Source: Bremerella sp. TYQ1 (GTDB lineage Bacteria > Planctomycetota > Planctomycetia > Pirellulales > Pirellulaceae). From it: a stretch of DNA of 64,000 nucleotides. Below the pieces are notes generated by a model, which made no database searches, was not told the origin of the DNA, and worked only from the letters and a program-made list of their open reading frames with translations. The stretch lies in NCBI RefSeq assembly GCF_020150455.1, contig NZ_CP083740.1, forward strand, positions 4,402,001-4,466,000, given 5' to 3'. Position 1 is the first letter of the stretch. Each line of letters starts with the position of its first letter. The position numbers and the translations under genes were made by a program. Below, in pieces: positions 41,353-50,225 of the stretch.

Positions 41353-42730
41353 ATGCGCTGTCCCCAGCCATGCCCATTTCGACCGGCGTTACTTTCGCAC
41401 CATCGGTCAACGAAGCCTCAGGCGAGATCAGAACTTGCTCACCTGATTGGATTCCTTTCAGAACCTCGACACTTAGATCGTTCATCAAGCCAAGCGTGAT
41501 GTTTCTTCGCTCCAGTCGATTGCCGACCGCAACGTATGCTTGCCAATTGCCGGCAACGTCTCGGAAGATCGCCGAACGCGGGATTACAAGTGCCTGCGGT
41601 TTCTCTTCGGTGTAGATGCGGACTTGAACGCGATAATCGACGCCGAGTCCATGTTCTTCCAGAATCGAAGCGATTTGGGTGGAATCAAATCGTAAGATCA
41701 CCAGCACGCGTTGCTGTTCGACACCAAGCGAACTCACCTTCGTGAACCCGGCTGGGTAGACCCGCTGTACTTTCATCGGGATCCCCTGCCCTGCTTCGTT
41801 GCCGAGCGACGGTCCATAAATCTCAGCGCGATCGCCGGGCTTGATGCGTGTTGCGTCCTGGCTCAAGATTTCTGCTTCGACTTCCAACTGCGAAAGCTGA
41901 CCGATCTCCAGCAATGTTGTGCCCGCGGCAACTTGCTGTTCGCTGGTCAGCTCCTTGGCAAGCACAATTCCATTCACGGGGCTCTTCATCGTCGAACGTT
42001 CCATCCGAAGCTCGGCGGTTCGCAGTCGAGCCTCTGCTTCCGCTTTCTGCTGCTGCAGCACGGCGACCGATAAATCTTTACGATCGATGTACTGAGTAAC
42101 CATATTCGGCAACAGCTTAGTTGCCGCGTCGATTGAAAGAATGGCCTGATAGGTCAACGCGTCGGTTTGATATTCCGTTTCACTTTCGACTTTCTGAAGT
42201 TGAGCACGGTCCAGATCATCTTCTGTCTTCGCTCCCTTTTCGATCAACTGCTGCACACGCTGCAGAAATGTGGTCGCGTACTCAAAGCGAGATCGACTCG
42301 CATTCATTTGCGTCTTGGCCGAGGCGACCGTGTTGACCATCGACTCAACAAAGTAGTCGGCTTGCTGCTTGGTGGTGCGTTCGACCGTTTTATCGCCGGT
42401 CTCGCGGATTGAAGCGTCGAGCTGCTCGACGGCGGCTTTCGCTTCGGCATAGTTGGCTTCCACGTCTTCCTGCACAATCTTCGCGACCACTTCTCCTTGG
42501 GTCACCTCGTCCCCTTCTTCCAAGGTGATCTCGCCCAGCCGAGCATCGAACGGCATCGAGATCACGTACGTACGCGGCAGGCGAGTCTTGCCTTGTTCGT
42601 CGACATATTCCTGAATCGGCTGATCGGTCGCGGTGATCACATCCACCTTCGGCCCGCCAGACTGCATGAAGTAGACCAGCCCGCCAACGACAGCAATCGC
42701 ACCGACGATTATGGCAATAGTTTTGTACAT
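41351..42730 (-). CDS. HlyD/MacA-type membrane fusion protein
   Basis: This is a 459-residue periplasmic adaptor. ATG 42730 is chosen because AAGGATAAC lies upstream; the frame is open 54 codons further. It has a transmembrane helix at residues 4-22 (IAIIVGAIAVVGGLVYFMQ). A beta-barrel and lipoyl part follows (LGEITLEEGDEVTQGEVVAKI near 65-85; MKSPVNGIVLAKELTSEQQVAAGTTLLEI near 245-273). Between them is a long alpha-hairpin (EANYAEAKAAVEQLDASIRE to about 240), and a membrane-proximal C-terminal domain ends it. It is the third gene of an ABC efflux operon and would link the permease to an outer-membrane channel. The stop codon overlaps the T-run of the small-RNA terminator on the other strand. 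Confidence 0.88.
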   Translation of the reverse strand: MYKTIAIIVGAIAVVGGLVYFMQSGGPKVDVITATDQPIQEYVDEQGKTRLPRTYVISMPFDARLGEITLEEGDEVTQGEVVAKIVQEDVEANYAEAKAAVEQLDASIRETGDKTVERTTKQQADYFVESMVNTVASAKTQMNASRSRFEYATTFLQRVQQLIEKGAKTEDDLDRAQLQKVESETEYQTDALTYQAILSIDAATKLLPNMVTQYIDRKDLSVAVLQQQKAEAEARLRTAELRMERSTMKSPVNGIVLAKELTSEQQVAAGTTLLEIGQLSQLEVEAEILSQDATRIKPGDRAEIYGPSLGNEAGQGIPMKVQRVYPAGFTKVSSLGVEQQRVLVILRFDSTQIASILEEHGLGVDYRVQVRIYTEEKPQALVIPRSAIFRDVAGNWQAYVAVGNRLERRNITLGLMNDLSVEVLKGIQSGEQVLISPEASLTDGAKVTPVEMGMAGDSA

Positions 42731-42774
42731 GGGGTTATCCTTTCGCTTGTCTTCCGGCCGACAAGCGGGGCCGG

Positions 42775-45153
42775 TTATTCGCGAACTTTGAGCGATTCGA
42801 GCCAGTTCATCTGATGGATGCGCCATTGCACGACAGCATGGGCCAGCAGCGTAAATGTCAGCGCCGTGATAAACGCGCTGAGGTAAATCCACGGAGCGGT
42901 TACGATCGGAAAGCGAACCAGGTCTTGATCGATCATCTTGGTCATCAATTGAATCAGCACGTAGCCGACCGGCAAGCCAAGCAATGCTCCAATCAAATTC
43001 AACACCAGGCTTTCACGCAGGAAAAGCAGTCCCACTTCCCACCGCGTATAACCCATCGCACCCATCGTGGCGACTTCGCGTTGTCGCTCGGAAAGATTCA
43101 CGAGCGACGCATTTAACACGTTGCCGAAGAAGATCGTTCCTGCGAAGACAACAATCATTCCAATCGCAACGTTTTGGTTTTGGATGATCGTCTCACGCAT
43201 GTTCTTGATCAGTTCTAACCGCGAGTTGATCGCTTCCATCGCCGGCATCTGTTTGAGCGTGCGATAGAGTTGTCGCTGCGATTCTTCCGTTTGATTGATC
43301 TTTAACTGAGCACCGCTCATGGCGAAGGACTCGTCACGGATGCGGCACAAGTACTCTAAGTCAGCATAGACGTTCAGGCCAAACTGGCTTTCGCTGATTT
43401 TTGCGAGCGGAACTTGCAGCGGATCGCGGCGACCACTCTTGGGACGAACTTCGACTAGATCTCCCACGCTCAAATGCAAATGATCAGCAAGACGACGTTC
43501 CATCACCAAGCCGACCGCAGGGATCGTGATGCGGCGGTTTTCGCTGTCGGTTGGCACTGTTAGCTGCGCGTTGTTGAGGATTCCTTGAATCGATCCTTGC
43601 CGCTGATACGGTCCATTGACGAAGTCGCAAGCCACGCTGAAAAGTGGCTCCGCGCGATCCACGCCGGGGAGATGCGAAAGATCGTACCAGGCCTGACGAT
43701 CGAGCGCGTCCTTAAACGTTAAATCAATATCGCTGCGGTTTCGCAGTTCGAACTCGTCCCGTATGAAGTACTCGGTCGCTTCCATCATCATCAGCCCGCT
43801 CACTAAGATTCCAGCGCCGACGGTTGCTGCGAACAGTGCGATGGCGGTACGCGTGCGGTGCCGAATCATCGAACGCAGCGTGACCCGCCAGCCAGGAGAA
43901 AGCTGGTTCCACAGCAGCGTGAATCGTTCCAGCAAGACGCGACCACCTTGGGCTGGCGGCTCTGGACGCATTGCTTCCGCTGGCCGCAAGAGCAGCATTT
44001 GCCGGGCCCCGTAAACACTGCCGAGCATCGCACAAACGATACTGACGCTCCAGCCAATCATATGGGTTTGCGGATAGAAGTTGTTTCTCAAATCTGGGAA
44101 CTGAAAGAACTGTTGATACTGCGATAGCATTCCTAGCGTGACCAACGTTCCCAAACCACTTGCTAAGATGCCGGCGATCAGTCCAACCGCGCCTCCGAAT
44201 TTCAGGAAGTGAACAAAGATGGTGGCATCGCCATAGCCAAGTGCTTTAAGGGTTCCGACCGTGGTTCGCTGCTGCTTGGCGAGCCGTGTCATCAGTACGT
44301 TTAAGATCAACGCTGCAACCACCAAAAACATCGTCGGCAGAAAGCTCGACATGTTACTCAGCTGGTTGATCTCGTTGCTGACGAAGTAGTTTGACGTGAA
44401 GTCTTTCAGTAGCGTTGCCGAGATGAAGCCTGACGATTCCAGCTTTCGTTCGGCCAGATCGAGAATCGCTTCTCGTTCGTTTTCGACATCTGGAGCGAAG
44501 TGCCCAACGACTTGATTGGCGGCACCTTCAAAATCGAACAGCTCTTCCATTTGCTTCCGCGGCAAATAAAACACGCCGAAGTTTTCCGGGTCAGGCGTTA
44601 AACTGCCAGGGCCAATCAAGTAGGTAAACTCCGCACTGATCGCCGTGCCGACGATCAGGAATTCTTCGCGTCGATTGTTCAGCAGCAGATGGAGTTTTTG
44701 GCCAGGATGAAGACGATTCGCTTCAGCAAATTTGTCGTTGACGATCACTTCGGCTTCGCCACGATCGGAAAAGTAATCGCCACGAATCATTACAATGTCG
44801 TTGGTGACCGGTTGCTTTCGATCCGGCATCGAGATGACGGTGCCGTTAAGAGGACGCATCCGCTGATCGAGATCGACCGTCACGGGAAACTGAATGCGTT
44901 GCCGCCAGTTGCGAATGCCGGAGAGATGGTTCAGCACTTCCAGTTCGGCGAGCGGGGCTTTCTTCAAGTCGATCCAAAAGTCGGCCATGCGGCATTGGCG
45001 ATAGTACCGATCCTTGGCGGCGCGCATGTTGTAAAACGTCGACTGCATACCGATCAGCAACGCCGATCCAAGCATCATGATGCTGATGATCGCGATCAAC
45101 AAACCACGAGCCGCAACCAGGTCTCGCAGCAGCTTGCGGTTGAGGATGTTCAC
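42775..45153 (-). CDS. ABC transporter permease with two FtsX domains
   Basis: This is a 792-residue protein. It starts with GTG at 45153, which overlaps the TGA of the ATPase gene (GTGA); upstream the same frame runs through the ATPase gene but is not coding. The layout is: first helix (LIAIISIMMLGSALLIGMQ), large periplasmic domain, three helices near residues 265-400 (FLVVAALILNVLMT; GGAVGLIAGILASGLGTLV; IGWSVSIVCAMLGSVYGA), then a second helix near 445-465 (TAIALFAATVGAGILVSGLMM), a second periplasmic domain, and three last helices (IGMIVVFAGTIFFGNVLN, LVLNLIGALLGLPVGYVLIQL, PWIYLSAFITALTFTLLAHAV). Duplicated FtsX-type units are typical of MacB-like or LolCE-related exporters. It pairs with the adjacent ATPase and adaptor; the substrate is unknown. 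Confidence 0.88.
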   Translation of the reverse strand: MNILNRKLLRDLVAARGLLIAIISIMMLGSALLIGMQSTFYNMRAAKDRYYRQCRMADFWIDLKKAPLAELEVLNHLSGIRNWRQRIQFPVTVDLDQRMRPLNGTVISMPDRKQPVTNDIVMIRGDYFSDRGEAEVIVNDKFAEANRLHPGQKLHLLLNNRREEFLIVGTAISAEFTYLIGPGSLTPDPENFGVFYLPRKQMEELFDFEGAANQVVGHFAPDVENEREAILDLAERKLESSGFISATLLKDFTSNYFVSNEINQLSNMSSFLPTMFLVVAALILNVLMTRLAKQQRTTVGTLKALGYGDATIFVHFLKFGGAVGLIAGILASGLGTLVTLGMLSQYQQFFQFPDLRNNFYPQTHMIGWSVSIVCAMLGSVYGARQMLLLRPAEAMRPEPPAQGGRVLLERFTLLWNQLSPGWRVTLRSMIRHRTRTAIALFAATVGAGILVSGLMMMEATEYFIRDEFELRNRSDIDLTFKDALDRQAWYDLSHLPGVDRAEPLFSVACDFVNGPYQRQGSIQGILNNAQLTVPTDSENRRITIPAVGLVMERRLADHLHLSVGDLVEVRPKSGRRDPLQVPLAKISESQFGLNVYADLEYLCRIRDESFAMSGAQLKINQTEESQRQLYRTLKQMPAMEAINSRLELIKNMRETIIQNQNVAIGMIVVFAGTIFFGNVLNASLVNLSERQREVATMGAMGYTRWEVGLLFLRESLVLNLIGALLGLPVGYVLIQLMTKMIDQDLVRFPIVTAPWIYLSAFITALTFTLLAHAVVQWRIHQMNWLESLKVRE

Positions 45154-45878
45154 CACACCACCTCCGAAGGCGGCAACGGTTGGGCGTTCTCTTCGACTTT
45201 GACAATCTCGCCACTGCGAAGGTGAATGACGCGGTGCGCAACGTCCGCAAGAGCGTTGTTGTGGGTGATGATCAGGATGGTTGTTCCAAGGTCGCGGTTG
45301 AACTCGAGCAGCAGTTCCAATGCACTGATTCCGGTCTCGAAATCGAGGGCGCCAGTCGGTTCGTCGCACAAAAGGAGCTTGGGGTTTTTGACGACGGCTC
45401 GTGCGATGGCCACGCGTTGTTGTTCGCCGCCGGAAAGCTGCGACGGGAAGTGATCCATCCGCTCGGCCAGCCCTACTTTCGCAAGCATCTCTTGTGCATC
45501 GAGCGGTTGGTCGGCAAGCTCGGCCGCGGACAGAACGTTCTCTAGGGCGGTCAAGTTCGGGACGAGATTGTAGAACTGAAAAACGAACCCGACATGCTTG
45601 CGGCGGTACTTCGTCAGAGCACTGGACGAGACCGTGGCAAGATCGATTCCGTCGAACATCACACTGCCGCGGTTGGGCTGATCGAGACCGCCGATGAGGT
45701 TCAAAATGGTCGACTTGCCGGAGCCGCTCGGGCCAACCATCGCCAGCACTTCGCCATCGTAGACGTCGAGCGTAAGGTCTTTGAGGACTTCGACTTTCAC
45801 TTCGCCCATGGTGAACGTTCGCTCGACGTTGCGAACCTTCAAGACCTCGGTTTTTTCGGCTGACGTGGACGGGCTCAT
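45150..45878 (-). CDS. ABC transporter ATP-binding protein (MacB/LolD type)
   Basis: This is a 242-residue ATPase from ATG 45878 ([22 protein letters not shown]); the frame extends 24 codons upstream without family similarity. Walker A is [19 protein letters not shown], the Q-loop is [18 protein letters not shown], the signature is [16 protein letters not shown], Walker B is [12 protein letters not shown], and the H-loop is [18 protein letters not shown]. The ALDFETG D-loop and short length match MacB/LolD ATPases. It is the first gene of the operon ATPase-permease-adaptor, with a 4-base overlap with the permease. It drives substrate export or envelope lipid/lipoprotein transfer. Confidence 0.95.
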   Translation of the reverse strand: MSPSTSAEKTEVLKVRNVERTFTMGEVKVEVLKDLTLDVYDGEVLAMVGPSGSGKSTILNLIGGLDQPNRGSVMFDGIDLATVSSSALTKYRRKHVGFVFQFYNLVPNLTALENVLSAAELADQPLDAQEMLAKVGLAERMDHFPSQLSGGEQQRVAIARAVVKNPKLLLCDEPTGALDFETGISALELLLEFNRDLGTTILIITHNNALADVAHRVIHLRSGEIVKVEENAQPLPPSEVVW

Positions 45879-46451
45879 GCCACTGTGGGGGACTGTGGTT
45901 TTCGAGATCGGCAAGCAAGCCACGTGGCCGGCCGCCAGACAATAAAGCATAGCCTACGAACAGACATTCCATCATAGTCGAAGGTTCTCCTGCAATCCGC
46001 CAGGGCCCCAGAAAAGGACCCACAAATCGCAAAAGCGGCGGTACGATTTCCGCCACTGGCGCACCACGTGCGCATACGTAGGAGCCGTTTTAGGAAAGAA
46101 CTGTTCAGCTGTCTAAGAATACTTTAGAAGCACCCTTGGGTGCGCCGTCTGATAGACTTTATCAGGCGATCGGTCTTCCCTTAATTCACCCGATATCAGC
46201 CTGCCAAAACGCGCAGACTTCGTGAAGAAATGTGTAGAAATGTTGTACACTTGGTCAATACTTCGTTAGAATGATCGCGTTGTTGCGTTAACCAAGTGTG
46301 ATCCGACGGACTGGCCGAAAATCGTGGATGAATCTTTTCCGTTATCGCCGCCAAATCCGCATAGACAAAAACGGGCCGTTCGGGCAAATTTCTACCAAAA
46401 AATCTTCGATCAGTTCGCCGAAGAGCCTTCTTGTTACTGACATTGTCATCA
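45879..46451. other. 573-base gap upstream of the ABC operon
   Basis: It should hold the promoter of the minus-strand ABC operon. A minus-strand TTGACC (near 46252-46257) has TACACA 16 bases on, a weak candidate. No gene was accepted: a 103-codon frame on the minus strand is basic, polar and without similarity. No RNA gene was recognised. Confidence 0.35.
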
Positions 46452-46511
46452 TCAATGTCCTCGCGCAGCCTCCGCAGTGGTCGGCGATGCGAAAGGAGTG
46501 ATGTCATTCAT
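46452..46511 (-). pseudogene. remnant of a third NPFxSP-family copy
   Basis: An ATG at 46511 overlaps the TGA of the gene upstream on the minus strand (ATGA). It opens MNDITPFASPTTAEAARGH and stops at 46452. The first 14 residues match the paralogue start at 48311 (MNEANPFQSPAATE) at M, N, P, F, S, P and E with D for E. After that the frame stops and no membrane-protein sequence follows. It looks like the decayed or truncated start of another tandem copy. Confidence 0.35.
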
Positions 46512-47407
46512 GCGTCGGTCGTTTCGGATGCGACCGGTTTCATGGGAATCTCGACCAGCGACCATCCCCAGCAGCGAAGGACGTAGTCGAGTGGGAAGAG
46601 GATCGCGGCGCAGATTAGCTGGAAGATCGGAACTGTCATGAGCGCGTTTTGCATGGATTCGCTGCCATCCTGCCACAGAACCCAAAGAGAAACAATTGCG
46701 GTGAGAGTGCCCATTGCAAACAGCATTCCCACAAATCGCCATTGCAATAACGAATGTTTTCGTAGCAATAAAGAAACGGTGGGCGGGATGATAAACGCTG
46801 CTAACGTAAGCGAAACCAGAAAGCTGCCCTCAAAGGGACCAACCACATTGTGTCGATAAAAGAGCGGTAGGTAAGTTTCAAAGAGGGCCGGGACAAGCAG
46901 ACATAGTCCTATGCATGTCGTGATTGCTTGCGAAGTGTTCATGCCGAATGATCGTCTGAAGTCTCTTACGGCGAGAGCAATCAACGCGTCGATGATGGCG
47001 GTTAGTCCTGCGGTGCTAAGAATGGAGCAACCAAGCAAGTCTTGCTGGAAGCCAGCCGGTTCCCATCCTATCGTGATCGTCATTAAACGCGTATAGACAA
47101 AGAATAGAAACGCAACGATAGCCATCCGCAGTCCTGCCCAGCCGGATCCTACGCCTAGCCAAACTGCCAGCGGAACAAAGAGGGCCATGCTAGGTACAAA
47201 CGCCCATTCGTTGCTGTCATATTTCATTCGTATGACCACGAACGCCAGCCAAGCCCCGACCCAGATATGAGCCGCAATGCTTGACTTCGACAACAACGCC
47301 GGGCGCGGGACGATCGGCACCATGGCGACGGCCGCTTCTTGTTCGCGAGACTCGGCGGCGGGAGACTGGAATGGGTTGGGTTGCGACAACAGATGTGGCT
47401 CCTGCAA
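46508..47407 (-). CDS. NPFxSP-family multi-pass membrane protein, copy 2
   Basis: This is a 299-residue protein whose only plausible start is TTG at 47407, seven bases after the stop of copy 1. The N-terminus has QPNPFQSPAAESREQE, a proline-rich linker, and PRPALLSKSSIAAHIWVGAWLAFVV. About eight hydrophobic segments follow to residue 285. The end is YVLRCWGWSLVEIPM. It is clearly paralogous to copy 1: AAH[IV]WVGAWL, FVPLAVWLG[VA]G.GWAG.RM, VSLL[LM]RKH[SA]LL[QR]WR.VGML.AMG.LT and DYVLRCWG.SLVEIPMK. The function is unknown. The two genes form an operon, and the end overlaps a probable third-copy remnant. Confidence 0.7.
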   Translation of the reverse strand: MQEPHLLSQPNPFQSPAAESREQEAAVAMVPIVPRPALLSKSSIAAHIWVGAWLAFVVIRMKYDSNEWAFVPSMALFVPLAVWLGVGSGWAGLRMAIVAFLFFVYTRLMTITIGWEPAGFQQDLLGCSILSTAGLTAIIDALIALAVRDFRRSFGMNTSQAITTCIGLCLLVPALFETYLPLFYRHNVVGPFEGSFLVSLTLAAFIIPPTVSLLLRKHSLLQWRFVGMLFAMGTLTAIVSLWVLWQDGSESMQNALMTVPIFQLICAAILFPLDYVLRCWGWSLVEIPMKPVASETTDA

Positions 47408-47414
47408 GTCTTCG

Positions 47415-48311
47415 TCAGGTCGTGGCGTCCGTCTCTTCCATTTCGGTCGAGACCTTCTTCATGGGAATCTCGACCAGCGAGGTTCCCCAGCAGCGAAGGA
47501 CGTAGTCGACTGGGAAGAAGATTGCGGGGCAGATTAGCTGAACGATCAGAACTGTCAGCATAGTCGGTATTACGGAGTTCGCTCCTACGATCAGCAAGTC
47601 GCAAACGCACGCGATTCCCGTAAGGCTTCCCATGGCGATCAGCATGCCGACGAGTCTCCAGCGGAGCAGTGCGTGCTTACGCATCAATAGACTGACCGCA
47701 GGTCCCAGCGTGACGACGGCCATCGAAATAGCGGTAACAAAATAGGTTTCGGGAAACTCGATCTGCTCGAGCCGAATAATGGAAGAGACAAATTTTTCTA
47801 GCAGCACAGCCACCAAGAGGCATACGCCGAAAGCAGCGATGATCGCTTGGGCCGCCGTCATGCTCAGCGCTCGCGCGGCGTCCTTCGCAATGATTGCCAC
47901 CAGCGCATCGGCGAAAGCAACCGCCAGCGCGGAGACAATAATGCTGAGACCGAGAACGTTCTGATCGTGACCGTAGGTATCCCAGTCGAAGAACAGCCCC
48001 ATCAATCGCGAGAAGACAAAAAAGAGTATCGCGGTGACGATCATCCGGATGCCGGCCCAGCCACCCCCGGCCCCCAGCCAAACGGCAACCGGAAGAAACA
48101 GAAGTAGCCCCGTCACGTAAAGGGTTGGACCGTCGTTGTAGATCGTGCGATACGCAATGAACACCAACCAGGCTCCAACCCAGACATGGGCCGCAATGCC
48201 GGCGGTCGATAACAAAGTCGGCCGCGGGACGATTGGCTTGGTCGAGACGTTTGCCTGTGGGTCGCCTGTTTCGGTTGCGGCGGGCGATTGAAAGGGATTG
48301 GCTTCGTTCAA
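47415..48311 (-). CDS. NPFxSP-family multi-pass membrane protein, copy 1
   Basis: This is a 298-residue protein that opens MNEANPFQSPAATETGDPQ, then PRPTLLSTAGIAAHVWVGAWLVFIA. About eight transmembrane segments follow, with the last ending in IFFPVDYVLRCWGTSLVEIPMKKV. No catalytic motif is visible. The Pro-rich N-terminal 40 residues are probably cytoplasmic and disordered. Genes beginning NPYxSP/NPFxSP are common in planctomycetes. It is the first of a tandem pair with copy 2. A more distant member lies at 55871-56776. Confidence 0.72.
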   Translation of the reverse strand: MNEANPFQSPAATETGDPQANVSTKPIVPRPTLLSTAGIAAHVWVGAWLVFIAYRTIYNDGPTLYVTGLLLFLPVAVWLGAGGGWAGIRMIVTAILFFVFSRLMGLFFDWDTYGHDQNVLGLSIIVSALAVAFADALVAIIAKDAARALSMTAAQAIIAAFGVCLLVAVLLEKFVSSIIRLEQIEFPETYFVTAISMAVVTLGPAVSLLMRKHALLRWRLVGMLIAMGSLTGIACVCDLLIVGANSVIPTMLTVLIVQLICPAIFFPVDYVLRCWGTSLVEIPMKKVSTEMEETDATT

Positions 48312-48533
48312 CGCATCGTCCTAGTTGGATGGATCCTTGGTCGGTGGCACTAGTGGATTAACGGTCGAGCATGGGGCAGGCGTAGGAAATCTACCACGAT
48401 TTTGTCAGCAAATCGCCCCACCCCCCGCGAGTACAAGATAGGGTTTCAATGTGCCCGTTCGCTAGCGAAGACAGTTTGATGTCTAGCGGAAAATGGGCCC
48501 TTTTTCGAGACTCTTCAGATTGGAACCGCAACC

Positions 48534-50162
48534 ATGCCCCGCCCCGAGTGTGACTTGCCTGGCGTATCGGACACCCTTGCCTGGGAACTGCCGCCGACCA
48601 TCTATCAGCATATTCAACAGCACATTAACCCAGAACAATTTGGCCTGACCGAAGGGGGTTCGGCGCTGCCGGACGACTGGGCCATTCAGCAGCGCGATGG
48701 CCACCGCTGGGTGCCGGGCGCGTTCGATAGTATGTTGCAGCATGCGCCTGCCGAAGTGATCGGCGAAGTGAATGAAGAGCTTGTCCAATTGATTCTGGAC
48801 GACGTCATGCTCGGAATGCCTGGCCGCCGCGAACGTCTTTACGAAATGGTTCGCAACGATAAAGTGGCCGGCACGCTGAACGAGTTGGTGCAAATGGTCG
48901 GCGACGCGACGATGCCGGAAGATGACACGCTGTTTGAACTGGCCATGTGGTTGGCCACCGAGTCGCGCGATCGAGAACCAGTTAAGCTGGGCTTGGGACT
49001 GCTTAGCTTGTTCCCTCATAAGCCGATCGAAGAGGTTGTGCTCGTACTTGGGCGGCACGACGAATTCACGCGAACGTGCGATCTTACGATGCAGCACTGG
49101 GATGTTGCGCGGCGAACCGAGGTTATTCGTCAGCTGCTGCCGCACCTTTCTGGCTGGGGACTACAAGCGTTGGTACAGCGTGTCGCTGGGACCGAGAACC
49201 GTGAAATCCAGCAGTGGATGATTCAAGACGGTGGGCGACGTTCCGGGTTCTTACGGCAGTACATGGCTCATACGTTGGCCACGACAGGCAACTTGCGCGA
49301 CGCGCTGCTTTCCAGCGAAGTCGACACAGAAGTGCTGCGATCGGCCGGGTACATCTTGTCCGCGCTGATTGAAATCGAACGAGGCACGCGAGGCAAAGAG
49401 CATCGCATTTTGCTAGGCATTCACGACTATGCCGACGGCCCTGTCGTGATGCAGCGATTTATGTTTCATATGCAGAAGCATGCCAGCACGGTGTTCGATT
49501 TGAACTTCGTCGGTTCGGTGCTCGGTTTTCTGGAAGATAGCGAAGCAGACTGGATGCTGCGGGAAGACTTGGGCTGGAACGATTCGCTGGTGGCGGAACT
49601 TCGCACCGCGGCCGATGAACTTCTGGAACGGCCGATGTGGGAGGGTATCGTTCGGCAAGGGTTGGCCAACGACGATGACGATACGTACGTCTACGCGGTC
49701 AGCGCGGTGAACTTGCTTCAGTTGGCGGAAGCGGCGGTCGACATGAATCGTTATCAGCAGATCAACTTGCGTCGTGCTTCGATGATGATCGGCAGCAACG
49801 ACGAGCTGGTCGACGAAGCGCAGCAGTACTTCGAGAAGGTCAAAGATCTGGCTCGCCTGGCCAATACGCCTCGGGTCGATACGCCGATGCGAAGCCCGAA
49901 CGGGTATCGTTATGAAGTACCGTTTCGCCCGGAAGACTTTCAGCGCTATCCCGATCAGGCCGAGGCAATGATCGCGTTTCTGATGGATCGACCGGTAGCT
50001 CAGATGCGGAAGCGAGCCTTAGAGATGCTCGAGATCTGGGGCGAAGCGAACTGGCCGGAATCGATCCAGCAACTGCTTGTTGCCGCGGAGTTCGCCGAGA
50101 AGGATCCGCAGCTGAAACAGATGATGGAGAACTTGAACAACGGTCGCCTACTGAACGACTGA
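48534..50162 (+). CDS. 542-residue hypothetical protein
   Basis: This protein has no signal peptide and no membrane helix. The sequence is mostly helical: repeated patterns such as LNELVQMVGDATMPEDD, RRTEVIRQLLPHLSGWGLQALVQRV and AELRTAADELLERPMWEGIV suggest helical hairpins, perhaps HEAT/ARM-like. A few conserved Trp and His residues give no clear active site. It ends LKQMMENLNNGRLLND. I do not recognise it. It stands alone between the membrane-protein paralogues and the convergent peptidase gene. Confidence 0.6.
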   Translation: MPRPECDLPGVSDTLAWELPPTIYQHIQQHINPEQFGLTEGGSALPDDWAIQQRDGHRWVPGAFDSMLQHAPAEVIGEVNEELVQLILDDVMLGMPGRRERLYEMVRNDKVAGTLNELVQMVGDATMPEDDTLFELAMWLATESRDREPVKLGLGLLSLFPHKPIEEVVLVLGRHDEFTRTCDLTMQHWDVARRTEVIRQLLPHLSGWGLQALVQRVAGTENREIQQWMIQDGGRRSGFLRQYMAHTLATTGNLRDALLSSEVDTEVLRSAGYILSALIEIERGTRGKEHRILLGIHDYADGPVVMQRFMFHMQKHASTVFDLNFVGSVLGFLEDSEADWMLREDLGWNDSLVAELRTAADELLERPMWEGIVRQGLANDDDDTYVYAVSAVNLLQLAEAAVDMNRYQQINLRRASMMIGSNDELVDEAQQYFEKVKDLARLANTPRVDTPMRSPNGYRYEVPFRPEDFQRYPDQAEAMIAFLMDRPVAQMRKRALEMLEIWGEANWPESIQQLLVAAEFAEKDPQLKQMMENLNNGRLLND

Positions 50163-50182
50163 CCTGCGTTTGATGCTTGCTG

Positions 50183-50215
50183 TCCCAGGGTGGTACGCGC
50201 TGTACCATCCTGGGA
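50183..50215. terminator. hairpin between convergent genes
   Basis: TCCCAGGGTGGTAC and GTACCATCCTGGGA (50183-50215) form a 14-base stem with one G-T type mismatch and a 5-base loop. It lies between the ends of the convergent 542-residue and peptidase genes. No T-run follows, so it may be a bidirectional 3' end element. Confidence 0.45.
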
Positions 50216-50225
50216 AATGGGGCGT

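Noticed and set aside
45154..46056. In-frame upward extension of the FtsX permease frame through the ATPase gene, giving a 1093-residue product
   Set aside because: The extension is antisense-free but shadows the ATPase gene in another frame, has Arg/Pro-rich composition without similarity, and a GTG at 45153 overlaps the ATPase stop as usual in such operons.
46196..46507. 103-codon minus-strand frame after the NPFxSP pair
   Set aside because: No ribosome-binding site, basic composition, no similarity to the neighbouring membrane family; the frame that matches the family is the short ATG at 46511.
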